DNA of 64,000 nt from Pseudomonadota bacterium (GTDB taxonomy: Bacteria; Myxococcota_A; UBA796; UBA9615): contig JAAESI010000264.1 in the NCBI GenBank assembly GCA_024229515.1, positions 37,665-101,664 on the forward strand. The letters are read 5' to 3'. Each line of letters opens with the position of its first letter. Within the stretch, counting starts at the first letter, position 1. Below are positions 34,331 through 43,376 of the stretch, piece after piece. The notes under the pieces were generated by a model. It was not told the DNA's origin. It worked only from the letters and a program-made list of their open reading frames with translations, and ran no database searches. A program made the position numbers and the translations under genes.

Positions 34331-35425
34331 ATGGCCGTCCGCAAGACCCTCGGCCGGGCCCGCGCCCTCCGGGTGATCCCCGACGCGCTGCTCGCCAACG
34401 ACACCCCCCGGGCGCGACCGGTGCACATGCACCTGGAGCACACGACCGTCTGCGATCACGTCTGCAGCACCTGCATCCGCGCCGAGCGCATCGACGACGA
34501 GGTGCACATGCCGGTCGACGAGGCGTGCGCCCACATCGACGATATCGGCCCCAGGTTCCTCAGCCTCAACGGCATCGGCGAACCGCTCCTGCACCCGCAG
34601 TGGGACGACATCGTTCGGCATGCCATCGACCGCCACGGCGCCAGCGTCGGGTTCGCCACCACTGGCACCCACTTCGCCGACCAGGCCGAGCGCATCTGCG
34701 CCAGCGGTGTCGGGCTGGTGAAGGTCTCCTTCCACGGCGCCCGCCCGCGCACCTTCAGCCGCCTCGCCTCCGGTCGAAAGCTCGAGGTCGTCGAAGGCGG
34801 CATCGCCGCGCTGCTGCTGGCCAAGAAGAGGCTCGGCCGCGGCCCGGAGGTGCGACTCAACTACGTCGTCTCCGACAAGAGCTACACCGAGCTGGGGGAA
34901 GCGATTCGGGTGGCGGCCCGCCTCGGCGTCTCGGCCGTCTACTTCAAGGGCGCGCTCGTGACCGCCGGCCGCAACTCCGGCCTCGCCGGGGAGCACCCCA
35001 TCGAAGAGCTCAAGGACTCCGTCGCCGAGGCCGCGTCGCTGGCCGAGCACCACGGCATCGACACCAACCTCCCGCGGTGGACCCGCGAGATCGCCCGTAT
35101 CGGCGACGTACCCCCCGACCAACGGCCCACGCCCCGCGGGCGTTGCCTCATTCCCTGGATCTCCGTCTTCGTCCGCATCGACGGCACGCTCCTGCCCTGC
35201 TGCAACTGCACCTGGCACCCCGACGAAGGCCACATGGGCCAGGTCGGCAAGGACGGGACCTTCGACGAGGTGTGGCGCGGCGAGACCTTCCGCAAGCTCC
35301 GCAGCGAAGTGCGGGACGGGACCTACAGCCTGACCATCTGCCAGGACTGCCCGGACCCCGTCACCGCCCCTCAGTTCGCCGAATCGGCGCTGCACAAGCT
35401 CTGGCCGGGCTTCCTCAGCGGGTAG
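34331..35425 (+). CDS. Radical SAM protein with SPASM-like C-terminal cysteines
   Basis: The 364-residue product starts at ATG 34331. The radical SAM cluster CDHVCSTC (Cys41, Cys45, Cys48) lies in a strand-initial HLEHTTVCDHVCSTC, followed by LSLNGIGEPLLHPQWDDIV near residue 75, the GGE-like SAM-binding region. The C-terminal part has CLIPW, LLPCCNCTWHPDEGH and CQDCPD, spaced like the auxiliary-cluster ligands of SPASM proteins. SPASM enzymes modify peptides or proteins, or serve as cofactor maturases. No precursor peptide gene is visible next to it. Its 3' end overlaps the convergent VIT/vWA gene by 11 bp. Confidence 0.85.
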   Translation: MAVRKTLGRARALRVIPDALLANDTPRARPVHMHLEHTTVCDHVCSTCIRAERIDDEVHMPVDEACAHIDDIGPRFLSLNGIGEPLLHPQWDDIVRHAIDRHGASVGFATTGTHFADQAERICASGVGLVKVSFHGARPRTFSRLASGRKLEVVEGGIAALLLAKKRLGRGPEVRLNYVVSDKSYTELGEAIRVAARLGVSAVYFKGALVTAGRNSGLAGEHPIEELKDSVAEAASLAEHHGIDTNLPRWTREIARIGDVPPDQRPTPRGRCLIPWISVFVRIDGTLLPCCNCTWHPDEGHMGQVGKDGTFDEVWRGETFRKLRSEVRDGTYSLTICQDCPDPVTAPQFAESALHKLWPGFLSG

Positions 35426-37913
35426 CGGACAGAGCCCCCGCAGCAGCCTCGAACCGCTCGCGCGCCGACGTCGTCCCGGTCGAGTCGACCCACTGCTTCA
35501 GCGCGTCCATCACGACCACCCGGTCGGTGTGCCCGCCGGGGATCCCGGGGAGCGAACCGAGCAGCCACGCGACCGCCTTCGTCACCGCCTGCCGGTAGGT
35601 GCCGCGCAGGTCCGTGTTGCCGGCATCCAGCAAACGCATCAGCGCTTCCGCCGTCGCCGCCATCACCGACTCACCCGACATCGGGGTGAACGAGCCGTCC
35701 AGCCGCTGCCGCATCGCCAAGGCCGCCAGCGAAACCGGCGCCTCCTCCTTGCGGACCTCGGCCAGCGGCTCCGGCTCGGCGGGGGCCGAGCGCATCAGGT
35801 CGAACTCGTCGAGGTCGTCGTCGCTCCCCAGGTCCATGGCCTCCGCCTTGTCCATCGCGTCGAACCCGTCGGGGTCACCGCCGCCACCTCGGAAGGCGTC
35901 GATCGCGCCCGCCACCGGCTTGAACAAGCTCTTGGCCAACGTCACCGAAGGCGCCGACTTCTTCCATGCGCGCCGCATCTTCGGCATCGACTGCATCGGG
36001 GCCGGAGCCATCGGCGGCGGGGGCGGCATCATCGACCCGCCCGGGCGCCCGACGTACGTCGACGGCTGGATGCTCGCGGCGCCGTACATGTCCCAGTCCG
36101 CGGGCGGCATCACGGGCACCGTCATCGACTGCCCCTCGCCCCCGTCGGTCTCCGTCGGATCGACGACCACGAAGCCGGTCAGCGTGCAGAGGATCCCCTC
36201 CGCCAGCGAAGCCTCGAGCAACGCCGGCCGGTCGCCGTCCCGGCTCTGAAGCAGCCACGCCGACTCCAACTCCGCGACCCGCGCCTTGCCGACCGCGGCT
36301 GCCACCGGAGCACCGCCGGCCCGGGGAGCGCCGAGATCGACCGTGCGCACCACGCCGTCCGAGCCCGTCGCCCGCAGGGTGAAGGAGGCCGGCGCTTCGC
36401 CCTCGAGCGTGCCCGTCACCACCACCGGACGGCCCTGGTACAGGTCCGCGATGGCGCAGGTCGGCTCCACGCCGTCGATCGACGCACCCGTCAGCACCGG
36501 AGCACCGACCGTCGCGAGGAACCGCGTCATTCGCTCGGCGATGGGATCGGACGGCGTCATGAAGCTCGCCAGCCCCCGCGTCTGCGACGCCAGTGACTTG
36601 AGGAACGCCTCGTTGACGGCCGTGTCGATGCCGATGGCGAACGTGCGCAGGTTCTGGTCGAGCGAGCCGACCCAGCGCACGATCTCCGCTTCGTTGCCGA
36701 CCTGTCCGTCCGTGATGAGCACCAGGTGCCGCACCCGACCCGACGCCGGCGCACTGCGCAGCACGTCCTTCAGAGGCGACAGGATCTCCGTGCCGCCCGT
36801 GGCCCCGAGGCCCGACAGGAAGCGGTCCGCCTCCGCGATGGTCTTGTCGACCGCCGCCTTTGGCTTGCGCCACAGCTTCCGGTGGCGGGTGTTGAACTCG
36901 ACCACCTGGAGGGCGTCACCCTCCCGCAGTCCGCGCAGCACGAGGCGCGCGGCCTCGATCGCGGCCGGCATCTTCGGGCCCCCCATGGAGCCCGAGGTGT
37001 CGACCACCAACACCACCTCGCGAGGCACGACGTCCGCCTCCGGCAGGTCCGCGGGGGGGACGACGACGGCGCAGAAGCGGTCCTCGTGCGTCCAGATCGC
37101 GCCCTGGACCCCGTCTCCGCCGGTCCGCCACCGCAGGATGAAGTCCTTGTTGGGAAGCTCGTCGGCGCGGGCCAGTTCGACCGTCACCCTGCCGTCCGCC
37201 ACCGACGTCGAGGTCGTGTGCTGCGAACAGGTCAGGTCGGTCAAGGGCAGCCCGGCGGCATCGACGGACACCGAGATCGTCAGATCGTGGGCGGGACGGA
37301 CACCCGGGAGCAGCCGAGGGGGCTTGATCCGATGGGCGTCAGCGACCTGGTCGGTGTCGACGGACAGCTCGTCGCCGATGGGCGCGCCGGGGATGTAGCG
37401 GTCGCCGAGCACGAGCGGGAAGCGGAACACGAAGCCGCCGTCGTCGAAGCTCAGGGTCTGGGCGTAGGTCAGCTCCACGCGGACCTCTTCGCCCGGCTGG
37501 ATGTTGGCCACGTTCGTCGTGAACACGTCCGCGCGCTCCGACGTCAGCAGGCTTGCCCGCTGCCCCGCGTCCCGAGCAGCCTGGTAGGCCCGCTCGGCCT
37601 TGGCCCGCTCCTGGAGCTCGGCCACGAGCCGGCGCTCGCCGACGACGAACACCAACTGGGTGACCGCCGCCTCCGGGGGCAGGGGGAAGATGTAGACGCA
37701 CTCCAGGGGCACGTCGCGGTCGTTGGCGAAGGTCTGGGTCACGGTCACGGCGCCGGCGGGGCCGCTGAGCTCGGCGTGCACGTCGGTGCCGCGCAACGGC
37801 AGCACCACGTCCTCGGCGACGAGGCGTCCCGCACCCATCTCGGTGGGCACGCGGCAGCCGCGCAGTTCGTTGTACACAGCCTCGTTCATGGGTCGGATGG
37901 CAAGGGCAGTCAT
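35415..37913 (-). CDS. VIT and von Willebrand factor A domain protein
   Basis: The 832-residue product starts at ATG 37911-37913, overlapping the stop of the MerR gene (ATGA). Residues about 25-165 form a VIT domain (LRGTDVHAELSGPAGAVTVT, NDRDVPLECVYIFPLPPEAA, NIQPGEEVRVELTYAQTL). Residues about 298-480 form a vWA domain with an intact MIDAS metal site: VVDTSGSM (Asp305, Ser307, Ser309), then GATGGTEILSP and LVLITDGQVGNEAEI. A Pro/Met-rich linker (MMPPPPPMAPAPMQ) and a helical C-terminus follow. There is no signal peptide, so it is likely cytoplasmic, where VIT/vWA pairs act as scaffolds for large complexes. Coupling to MerR suggests inducible expression. Confidence 0.88.
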   Translation of the reverse strand: MTALAIRPMNEAVYNELRGCRVPTEMGAGRLVAEDVVLPLRGTDVHAELSGPAGAVTVTQTFANDRDVPLECVYIFPLPPEAAVTQLVFVVGERRLVAELQERAKAERAYQAARDAGQRASLLTSERADVFTTNVANIQPGEEVRVELTYAQTLSFDDGGFVFRFPLVLGDRYIPGAPIGDELSVDTDQVADAHRIKPPRLLPGVRPAHDLTISVSVDAAGLPLTDLTCSQHTTSTSVADGRVTVELARADELPNKDFILRWRTGGDGVQGAIWTHEDRFCAVVVPPADLPEADVVPREVVLVVDTSGSMGGPKMPAAIEAARLVLRGLREGDALQVVEFNTRHRKLWRKPKAAVDKTIAEADRFLSGLGATGGTEILSPLKDVLRSAPASGRVRHLVLITDGQVGNEAEIVRWVGSLDQNLRTFAIGIDTAVNEAFLKSLASQTRGLASFMTPSDPIAERMTRFLATVGAPVLTGASIDGVEPTCAIADLYQGRPVVVTGTLEGEAPASFTLRATGSDGVVRTVDLGAPRAGGAPVAAAVGKARVAELESAWLLQSRDGDRPALLEASLAEGILCTLTGFVVVDPTETDGGEGQSMTVPVMPPADWDMYGAASIQPSTYVGRPGGSMMPPPPPMAPAPMQSMPKMRRAWKKSAPSVTLAKSLFKPVAGAIDAFRGGGGDPDGFDAMDKAEAMDLGSDDDLDEFDLMRSAPAEPEPLAEVRKEEAPVSLAALAMRQRLDGSFTPMSGESVMAATAEALMRLLDAGNTDLRGTYRQAVTKAVAWLLGSLPGIPGGHTDRVVVMDALKQWVDSTGTTSARERFEAAAGALSATR

Positions 37914-38461
37914 GCGTTCTCCTCCTGGTTCGGCACGGAAGTTGGGGCGAGGTTCCCGAGGGCTGCGCGCAGGGCGTCGGCGAGGCCGTCGGGGTCGAGG
38001 CGGACAAGGGCGCCCGCCTCCAGCGTCACGCGGACGCCGGGGGCAAGGTTCAGTTCGAGGTTCCAGCGGCCTCCCTCCATCGGTGGAGGGGCTATCGAAG
38101 GCGGCGGCGCGGGGGCGTGGACCAGCTCGGGCAGCTGGCTGGCGAGCCAGTCGTCGCCTCGCCCCAACAGCATCCGCTGAATGTCCGGGAGCCCCGTGCC
38201 GGAGGCCTGCAGCGCCTTGATGGCGAGCAGCTGAAGCAGGTGGCGGCGCCCGTACAGCGCGCTGTTGCCGCGGTAGCCCAGGGGCCGGTCCACCAGCCCG
38301 AGGCTCACGTAGTAGCGAATCGCCCGCGCATCGGGGTGCTTGCTGGCGCGGCCGTCGGCGGGCACCAGGCCCATGCGGTCCACGTACTGCGCGGTCTCGG
38401 AGACGAGGCTGCGGAGCGTGAGCTCGGAAGGCAGCTGGTCGGGGGAGAGGCGGTTGCTCAT
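37910..38461 (-). CDS. MerR-family transcriptional regulator
   Basis: The 183-residue product starts at ATG 38459-38461. Residues about 48-100 are the MerR helix-turn-helix and wing (AIRYYVSLGLVDRPLGYRG, SALYGRRHLLQLLAIKALQ). The preceding 45 residues are an unusual N-terminal extension (LVSETAQYVDRMGLVPADG). The C-terminal part, after a Pro-rich stretch (APAPPPSIAPPP), is short and ends with a beta-like segment. MerR proteins bind a palindrome between -35 and -10 and switch the promoter on when they bind a ligand. The perfect palindrome at 38486-38503, 24 bp from the start codon, is the obvious candidate site. Confidence 0.87.
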   Translation of the reverse strand: MSNRLSPDQLPSELTLRSLVSETAQYVDRMGLVPADGRASKHPDARAIRYYVSLGLVDRPLGYRGNSALYGRRHLLQLLAIKALQASGTGLPDIQRMLLGRGDDWLASQLPELVHAPAPPPSIAPPPMEGGRWNLELNLAPGVRVTLEAGALVRLDPDGLADALRAALGNLAPTSVPNQEENA

Positions 38462-38485
38462 GCTCCAGATCTAGGAGCTGTCAGC

Positions 38486-38503
38486 ATTACTGTCAACAGT
38501 AAT
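38486..38503. promoter_or_regulatory. Perfect 8-2-8 palindrome, candidate MerR operator
   Basis: ATTACTGT-CA-ACAGTAAT is an exact inverted repeat in an AT-rich island of 50 bp. It sits between the divergent MerR gene (start 38461) and the membrane protein gene at 38529. TGACA units repeat around it on the minus strand (at about 38478, 38493 and 38508), so more than one dimer might bind. Both flanking genes could be controlled from here. Confidence 0.75.
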
Positions 38504-38528
38504 TTGTCAGATAAGATCAAGGCAGCTC

Positions 38529-39635
38529 TTGAAACGCCTCCTCCAGTCCCCGTGGCCGCTGACGCTGGGCCTCCTCGTTCCGCTCCAGGTCGTCCTGATG
38601 TGGGTGCAGTGGCAGGGCTGGACCAAATCCGTGCTCGCCCGGGGCGTCATGGAGCTCTGGGTGCACGGGCCGCAGCCGGCGCTGGCGTGGGTGCCGTTCA
38701 TCCACCCGCCGGGCTACTCGCTGTTCATGAACGGTGTCGACTGGAGCAGCGGCGTCGTCGGCATCGACCCGGCGGCCCACGTCCTGGTGCACGGTTGGCT
38801 CTGCCGGATCGCCCTCGTGGTGCTCGTGGCGTGGGCGATGGATCGCTGGACGGGGCCCCGGACGGCGATGCTCGCCGCCGCGCTGGTGGCCTTCAGCCCG
38901 AACGCGCTGCGTCCCTTCGAGCACTACCCCCTGGCCACGGTGCTGGGCACCATCGCGCTCATCGCCATCGTCGAGTTCGCCCGCGAGGGGAGCGATCGGA
39001 GCAAGTGGATCGCCGTGGGCGCGGTGCTCGTGGCGGTGGAGCTGCACCTGTCCAACTGGTTCGTCATCGGCGGCGCGATGGCGACGATCTTCTTCGTCAT
39101 GTCCGAGCGCCGCCGGGACGCTGCCATCGCTTCGACGGCGATGATCGGCGTGTTCATGCTGACGACGATCCCGGGCCTGTGGCGCGTACTCGGCCAGGGC
39201 ATGGGCAACACCGACGAGCACACCGCCGGGGTCACCTCCATTGAGTGGACCAACCCCTGGCTGCTGGGCGCCGCGGCCCTCGTGCTGCTGCCGCCGATGG
39301 TGATGAAGGCGAAGGAGGCGGCGGCATTGGCGGCCGGCATCGGGCTGTTCTCGGCGGTGACGGTGGCGCTTCAGTACAAGCAGATCGCCGACGGTCAGCC
39401 CTACCCCTACAGCCTCCACTACTTCGAGCTGGTCGACCCCGCGATGGCGATCTGCGCGGCCTGGGGGCTGTTCCTGATCGGTTCCCGCGAGGGCAAGGCG
39501 TGGCCGATCGTGGCCACGGCCGCCGGCTCGGCGTTGGTGTTGAGCCAGGCTCACCTGCTGCTTCAGGGGCAGCAGTTCGTCTTCCTCAACAAGTTCTGGT
39601 TCTACGCCATCATCTGGCCGTTCGGCGGGAGCTAG
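38529..39635 (+). CDS. Polytopic membrane protein resembling GT-C glycosyltransferases
   Basis: The 368-residue product starts at a TTG (38529). It has a first helix at residues 10-27 (PLTLGLLVPLQVVLMWVQW) and a large first loop (WVPFIHPPGYSLFMNGVDW). About eight more helices follow, with SPNALRPFEHYPLATVLG near residue 118. A short loop with HPPG and a second with PFEHYPL are placed as in PMT/ArnT-type transferases, which take sugars from polyprenyl phosphates, but the catalytic acidic residues are not certain. It is preceded by the MerR palindrome, and its stop overlaps the convergent SDR stop. Confidence 0.6.
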   Translation: MKRLLQSPWPLTLGLLVPLQVVLMWVQWQGWTKSVLARGVMELWVHGPQPALAWVPFIHPPGYSLFMNGVDWSSGVVGIDPAAHVLVHGWLCRIALVVLVAWAMDRWTGPRTAMLAAALVAFSPNALRPFEHYPLATVLGTIALIAIVEFAREGSDRSKWIAVGAVLVAVELHLSNWFVIGGAMATIFFVMSERRRDAAIASTAMIGVFMLTTIPGLWRVLGQGMGNTDEHTAGVTSIEWTNPWLLGAAALVLLPPMVMKAKEAAALAAGIGLFSAVTVALQYKQIADGQPYPYSLHYFELVDPAMAICAAWGLFLIGSREGKAWPIVATAAGSALVLSQAHLLLQGQQFVFLNKFWFYAIIWPFGGS

Positions 39636-40390
39636 TTGCCGCCCAGCCGGTAGCCGCCGGCGACGTCGATGTTCACGCCGGTGACGTAGTCCGCCTCGAG
39701 CAGGTACTCGACCGCGCCGGCGACGTCGTTCAGCGTGCCCGCCCGGTGCAGGGGGATGGCCCGCTGCAGGTCGTCCGGCAGGTCGATTGAGTTCTCCAGC
39801 TGCCCCGGGCTCACCATGTTGACGCGCACCTCCGGCGCGAGCGCCTCGGCCAGCGACTTGGTCAGCACCAGCAGGCCGGTCTTGCTCACCTGGTAGGCGG
39901 TCGCCCAGGGGTTGGCGACGAGCGCGTCCACGCCCGCGTACCCGATGTTGATGATCTGGCCGCGCGTCTTCTCCAGCAGCGGACGGGCGTGGTAGCAGCA
40001 GTAGAAGGAGCCGTTGAGGTTCGCCTGGATGCACTCGTCCCAGTCCTCGGGGGTGACGTGGCGCAGGTGCTCCGGCTCGTAGTTGCCGACGTTGTTGATC
40101 AGCAGGTCCAGGCGCGCCTCGTGCTGCTCGATCGACGCGAACATCGTCGCCACGTCCACCTTGTCGGAGACGTCGGCGCGCACGGCCCGGGCGTACCGGC
40201 CGCGCTTGGCGATGTTCTCCGCCAGCTTCTCGGCCTGTTTCTGCGAGCTCCGGTAGTTGATGATGACGCCGTACCCGGCCTTGCTCAGCGCGAGCGCGAG
40301 GTGCCGCCCCAGCCGCTTGCTCCCGCCGGTCACGAGCGCGATGCGCGACAGGGTCGAATCGACCGCCGTCGAGGAGTTTCGGGCGCTCAC
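39632..40390 (-). CDS. Short-chain dehydrogenase, pteridine reductase-like (FolM/PTR1 type)
   Basis: The 252-residue product starts at ATG 40388-40390, overlapping the stop of folB. The NADPH motif TGGSKRLGRHLALAL is at residues 21-35, with Arg in RSSQ suggesting NADPH. The NNVG strand is present (LLINNVGNYEPEH). The catalytic Tyr and Lys lie in AYQVSKTGLL. SPGQLENSID and the terminal GVNIDVAGGYRLGG are usual SDR ends. TGGSKRLG with a basic residue at that point is typical of pteridine reductases, and adjacency to dihydroneopterin aldolase supports a role in reducing dihydrofolate or dihydromonapterin. A general SDR cannot be excluded. Confidence 0.78.
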   Translation of the reverse strand: MSARNSSTAVDSTLSRIALVTGGSKRLGRHLALALSKAGYGVIINYRSSQKQAEKLAENIAKRGRYARAVRADVSDKVDVATMFASIEQHEARLDLLINNVGNYEPEHLRHVTPEDWDECIQANLNGSFYCCYHARPLLEKTRGQIINIGYAGVDALVANPWATAYQVSKTGLLVLTKSLAEALAPEVRVNMVSPGQLENSIDLPDDLQRAIPLHRAGTLNDVAGAVEYLLEADYVTGVNIDVAGGYRLGGN

Positions 40391-40743
40391 CGATGCCGCT
40401 CGATGCGAACCAGGGAGCAGGCCGCCGCGGGCACCGCCGCAGGCTTGCGGATCTCCATCGCCACCCGCGTGATCGCCGGGTGCTGCTCGAACAGCAGCGC
40501 CGCGCCGTGCTCCGCGAAAGTCTCGATGAGCTGGTAGCGCCGGGTCTGGGCCAGCGCGGTGAGGGCGGCGGCGATCAGGTCGTAGTCGATCGTCGCGCTG
40601 ACGTGCTCGGTCTCGGCCGCATCGGCGAAGTCGTGGTCCACCTCGACGTCCAGGAAGAGATCCTGCTCGGCGCTGCGCTCGTGGTCGTAGATCCCGACGA
40701 TGCAGGTGATCTTGAGGTCCCGCAGGCCGATGGTGCCGATCAT
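40387..40743 (-). CDS. folB: Dihydroneopterin aldolase
   Basis: The 118-residue product starts at ATG 40741-40743, overlapping the stop of the transporter gene. It has the FolB pattern: MIGTIGLRDLKITCIVGIYD with the conserved GIYDHER, DLFLDVEVDHDFADAAETE, SATIDYDLIAAAL, and LIETFAEHGAALLFEQ near the C-terminus. It converts 7,8-dihydroneopterin to 6-hydroxymethyldihydropterin in folate synthesis. It is translationally coupled to the SDR gene downstream. Complete and of the usual size. Confidence 0.92.
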   Translation of the reverse strand: MIGTIGLRDLKITCIVGIYDHERSAEQDLFLDVEVDHDFADAAETEHVSATIDYDLIAAALTALAQTRRYQLIETFAEHGAALLFEQHPAITRVAMEIRKPAAVPAAACSLVRIERHR

Positions 40744-41501
40744 GCGTGCGCCGCCGCTTCCGAGGGCAGCTCGTCGCCCAGCAGCCGTCGCACGAGGTAG
40801 ACGCCCAGGTAGATGAACGGGGTGTCCAGCGCGGCGATGATGAGCTTGTAGATGTAGATGGTCACCATGATGGAGACGCCCAGGGCGAAGTCCATCTTGA
40901 AGCCGACGTAGAAGAGGATGGAGTTCACGATCGCCGTGTCGACCAGCTGGCTGATCCACGTCGAGCCGTTGTTCCGCAGCCACAGGTGCTTGCCGTCGGT
41001 CTTCTTCTTCCACCAGTGGAACAGGAAGTTGTCCGTCAGTTGCGCGCACAGGTAGGCGAGCATCGACCCGAACACGAGCACCGGGCCCATGCTGAAGACC
41101 GACTCGAACCCGGTCTGGAACTCCGCCGTGGTGGCGTAGAAGGGCGGGTTGCCCGAGGACCACGCATCGTGCGGCGGGACTGCCATCGCGAGCTGCACGA
41201 CGGCCAGCATCAGCAGGCTGCAGACGAAGCCCATGATCACCATGAAGTCCGCGCGCTTCTTGCCGTAGATCTCCGAGACGATGTCCGTGAACAGGAACGT
41301 CAGCGGGTACGTGATGATCCCGGTGGTCAGCGCCGCTTCGGGCTTGAACGGAGCCTGGAACAGCTTCAGCCCGATCACGTTCGTGAGCACCAACACGGTG
41401 ACGAAGCAGGCGGCCAGCACGAGGTAGATGCGTTCGTACCGGGAGTAGCGGGTGTGATCGACCTTGAGGTCGGCCTCGAAGTAATGCGGATGCTCGCTCA
41501 C
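40740..41501 (-). CDS. yhhQ: Queuosine precursor transporter, YhhQ family
   Basis: The 253-residue product starts at 41501. It has about six or seven membrane helices. Family motifs are LVLTNVIGLKLF near residue 40, YPLTFLFTDIVSEIYGKKRA near 65 and LAYLCAQLTDNFLFHWWKKK near 145, followed by WISQLVDTAIVNSILF. Such proteins (VUT/YhhQ, PF02592) import 7-cyano-7-deazaguanine or other 7-deazaguanine bases for queuosine in tRNA. It is coupled by ATGA to folB. Both pathways start from GTP-derived pterin-type precursors, which may explain the grouping. No other queuosine genes are in the window. Confidence 0.9.
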   Translation of the reverse strand: MSEHPHYFEADLKVDHTRYSRYERIYLVLAACFVTVLVLTNVIGLKLFQAPFKPEAALTTGIITYPLTFLFTDIVSEIYGKKRADFMVIMGFVCSLLMLAVVQLAMAVPPHDAWSSGNPPFYATTAEFQTGFESVFSMGPVLVFGSMLAYLCAQLTDNFLFHWWKKKTDGKHLWLRNNGSTWISQLVDTAIVNSILFYVGFKMDFALGVSIMVTIYIYKLIIAALDTPFIYLGVYLVRRLLGDELPSEAAAHA

Positions 41502-41510
41502 GGTCCGCGA

Positions 41511-43376
41511 CTATAGCGTCCGTCTCCCCGGGCGGCGGCGGGTCCAGGGCCACAGCGCGAGCGTGCCCACGAGCCCCAGGAGGCTCAGCGAAGCGCCCAC
41601 CGCGAGGCCCGGGGGACGCCACCGGCAGGTCGTGGTGAGCCCTTCGCCAGCGGGCGCCTCGAACGCCAACCGGCCGGCGTGGGCGGTGACGGCGCGGTCC
41701 CCGCAGGTCCAGCCGTCCCAGGTGTTCTGGTTCAGCACGACGGTCGCCGGTCGGGTCAGCGTGTGGGCCGTCTCCAGCTCGGCGCCTCGCCACGCCACCA
41801 CCTCGGCGCGCCCCGCGGTGGCGTCCAGGACCCAGGCCTCGCCGATGTACTTGGGCTCCGGGGTGGTCTTGCCGTCCGCCTCGATCCAGACCGCCGGCAG
41901 CAGCGGCACCTCCATCGGGATGTCCTCCGGCACGTAGATCGTCGGCACCCCTCGCCGGACGTTGCCGTACTTGCGCAGGTTCAGGGTCGGGGACCGGGCC
42001 CCGCTCCGCGTCGACAGCCCCTCGCTGCGCCACAGCGTCGGCGTCGGCAGCGTCTCGGCCGCGTACAGGAACGAGCTGCGGTACAGCGACCGGCTGTCCA
42101 GCGACGCCGGCAGGCACAGCAGCACCGCGATCCCGGCGGCCCACAGCGCCCGCTTCCGGTGCCGCAGCAGCGCCCCCGCCTGGTGCATGCCCACGCCTGC
42201 GAGCAGGCAGATCATCAACAAGATCGGGTAGTTGAAGTAACGCAGAGGACCGCGCATGGAGCCGAACAGGGGGAGCAGGCGAATCCCTCGGAAGGCGTCC
42301 AGGGGCGCCCACGGGCCGAAGCTCAAGTAGAGGAACAGCGCCCCCGCGACGAGGAACGGCGTGGCCTTGTGGATGCGCCACCGGCGGGCGACCACCACCG
42401 CCCCGAAGGCGGCGAGCACGAGCGCTCCGAGGCCCGGCTGGAGCGTCATGTACTCCTGCACCCGAGGGGCTCCGTCGGCGTCGTACAGCGGCACCGCGGG
42501 GACGCGGTGGAAGAGCGCGTACCAGAGCTGATCGAAGCTGCGGTACCAGGCGTCGGGGTGTGTCGGGTAGAGCCGCGCCTCGCGGAAGTCGCCCCGCCCC
42601 AGCAGGTCGAGCATGGGGAGGAACTTGATCGCCCCCAGCAGCCCCCCGAGGGCCAGGATCGTCAGCCCCGCGGCGGGGTTCTGCTTGTCGATCGGCTTCT
42701 TGGCGAGCCGACGCTGCACCGCCGCGGTCGCGGCGATCACGATCATGAAGAGCACGAGCACCGGGAGCGCCAGCTGCAGCTGCACCGCCAGCGCCCAGAC
42801 GATGACCGCAGCGACGGCCCACCGGCGTCGACGTTCCTTGATCTCGCCAGGCATCAGCCACAACGCCAGCACGATCGGCCACGCCGCCATCAGGCACGAC
42901 TCGTAGAACCCCACCGCCGCCCGCGACGGAAGCCAGCCGCTCCACGCGTACGCGACCGCACCCACGGCGGCGGCGGCGGGGGAGACCCCGATCACCCGTC
43001 GCAGCAGCAGGAGCACGCCCAGCGCTCCGGCGAGCGCGACGAGCAGTAGGTTCAGCTTCATGCCGAGGGTCTCGCCGACCAGCAGGCTGGGGAGGATCAT
43101 CGGCCCCGCGGTGCCGTCCGAGGGGTGCGAGAACTGCGGCGTGCCGCCCGCCAGCAGCGGGTTCCACCAGGGGATCTGGCCCCACTCCAGCAGCGACTTG
43201 CGGGCGTAGAAGTCGAGCTTGGCGACCTCGAGCCAGTCGTGGCTGCGGTAGGTGTCGGTGCCGACGATCGCTTGCGTCGCGTACGGCGGGGTCAGCAGCG
43301 GCGCGAGCTGCCACAGGACGGCCGCGACCACTGCCAGCAGCGCGATCCGGTCGGCCCTCCTCCCGGAGCCCTTCAC
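41511..43376 (-). CDS. Large polytopic membrane protein, YfhO/PTPS-related type
   Basis: The 621-residue product starts at GTG 43374-43376, overlapping the stop of the upstream gene (GTGA). The first helix (IALLAVVAAVLWQLAPLLT) is followed by a long outer loop with GTDTYRSHDW and IPWWNPLLAGGTPQFSHPSD. That Asp/Tyr and WNP pattern is typical of large membrane proteins called YfhO or PTPS-related. About eleven more helices follow, then a soluble beta-rich C-terminal region of about 180 residues (WIEADGKTTPEPKYIGEAWV) and a final helix. YfhO-type proteins glycosylate cell-envelope polymers in Firmicutes; here the activity is unknown. It is part of a leftward run with a flippase-like gene. Confidence 0.7.
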   Translation of the reverse strand: MKGSGRRADRIALLAVVAAVLWQLAPLLTPPYATQAIVGTDTYRSHDWLEVAKLDFYARKSLLEWGQIPWWNPLLAGGTPQFSHPSDGTAGPMILPSLLVGETLGMKLNLLLVALAGALGVLLLLRRVIGVSPAAAAVGAVAYAWSGWLPSRAAVGFYESCLMAAWPIVLALWLMPGEIKERRRRWAVAAVIVWALAVQLQLALPVLVLFMIVIAATAAVQRRLAKKPIDKQNPAAGLTILALGGLLGAIKFLPMLDLLGRGDFREARLYPTHPDAWYRSFDQLWYALFHRVPAVPLYDADGAPRVQEYMTLQPGLGALVLAAFGAVVVARRWRIHKATPFLVAGALFLYLSFGPWAPLDAFRGIRLLPLFGSMRGPLRYFNYPILLMICLLAGVGMHQAGALLRHRKRALWAAGIAVLLCLPASLDSRSLYRSSFLYAAETLPTPTLWRSEGLSTRSGARSPTLNLRKYGNVRRGVPTIYVPEDIPMEVPLLPAVWIEADGKTTPEPKYIGEAWVLDATAGRAEVVAWRGAELETAHTLTRPATVVLNQNTWDGWTCGDRAVTAHAGRLAFEAPAGEGLTTTCRWRPPGLAVGASLSLLGLVGTLALWPWTRRRPGRRTL

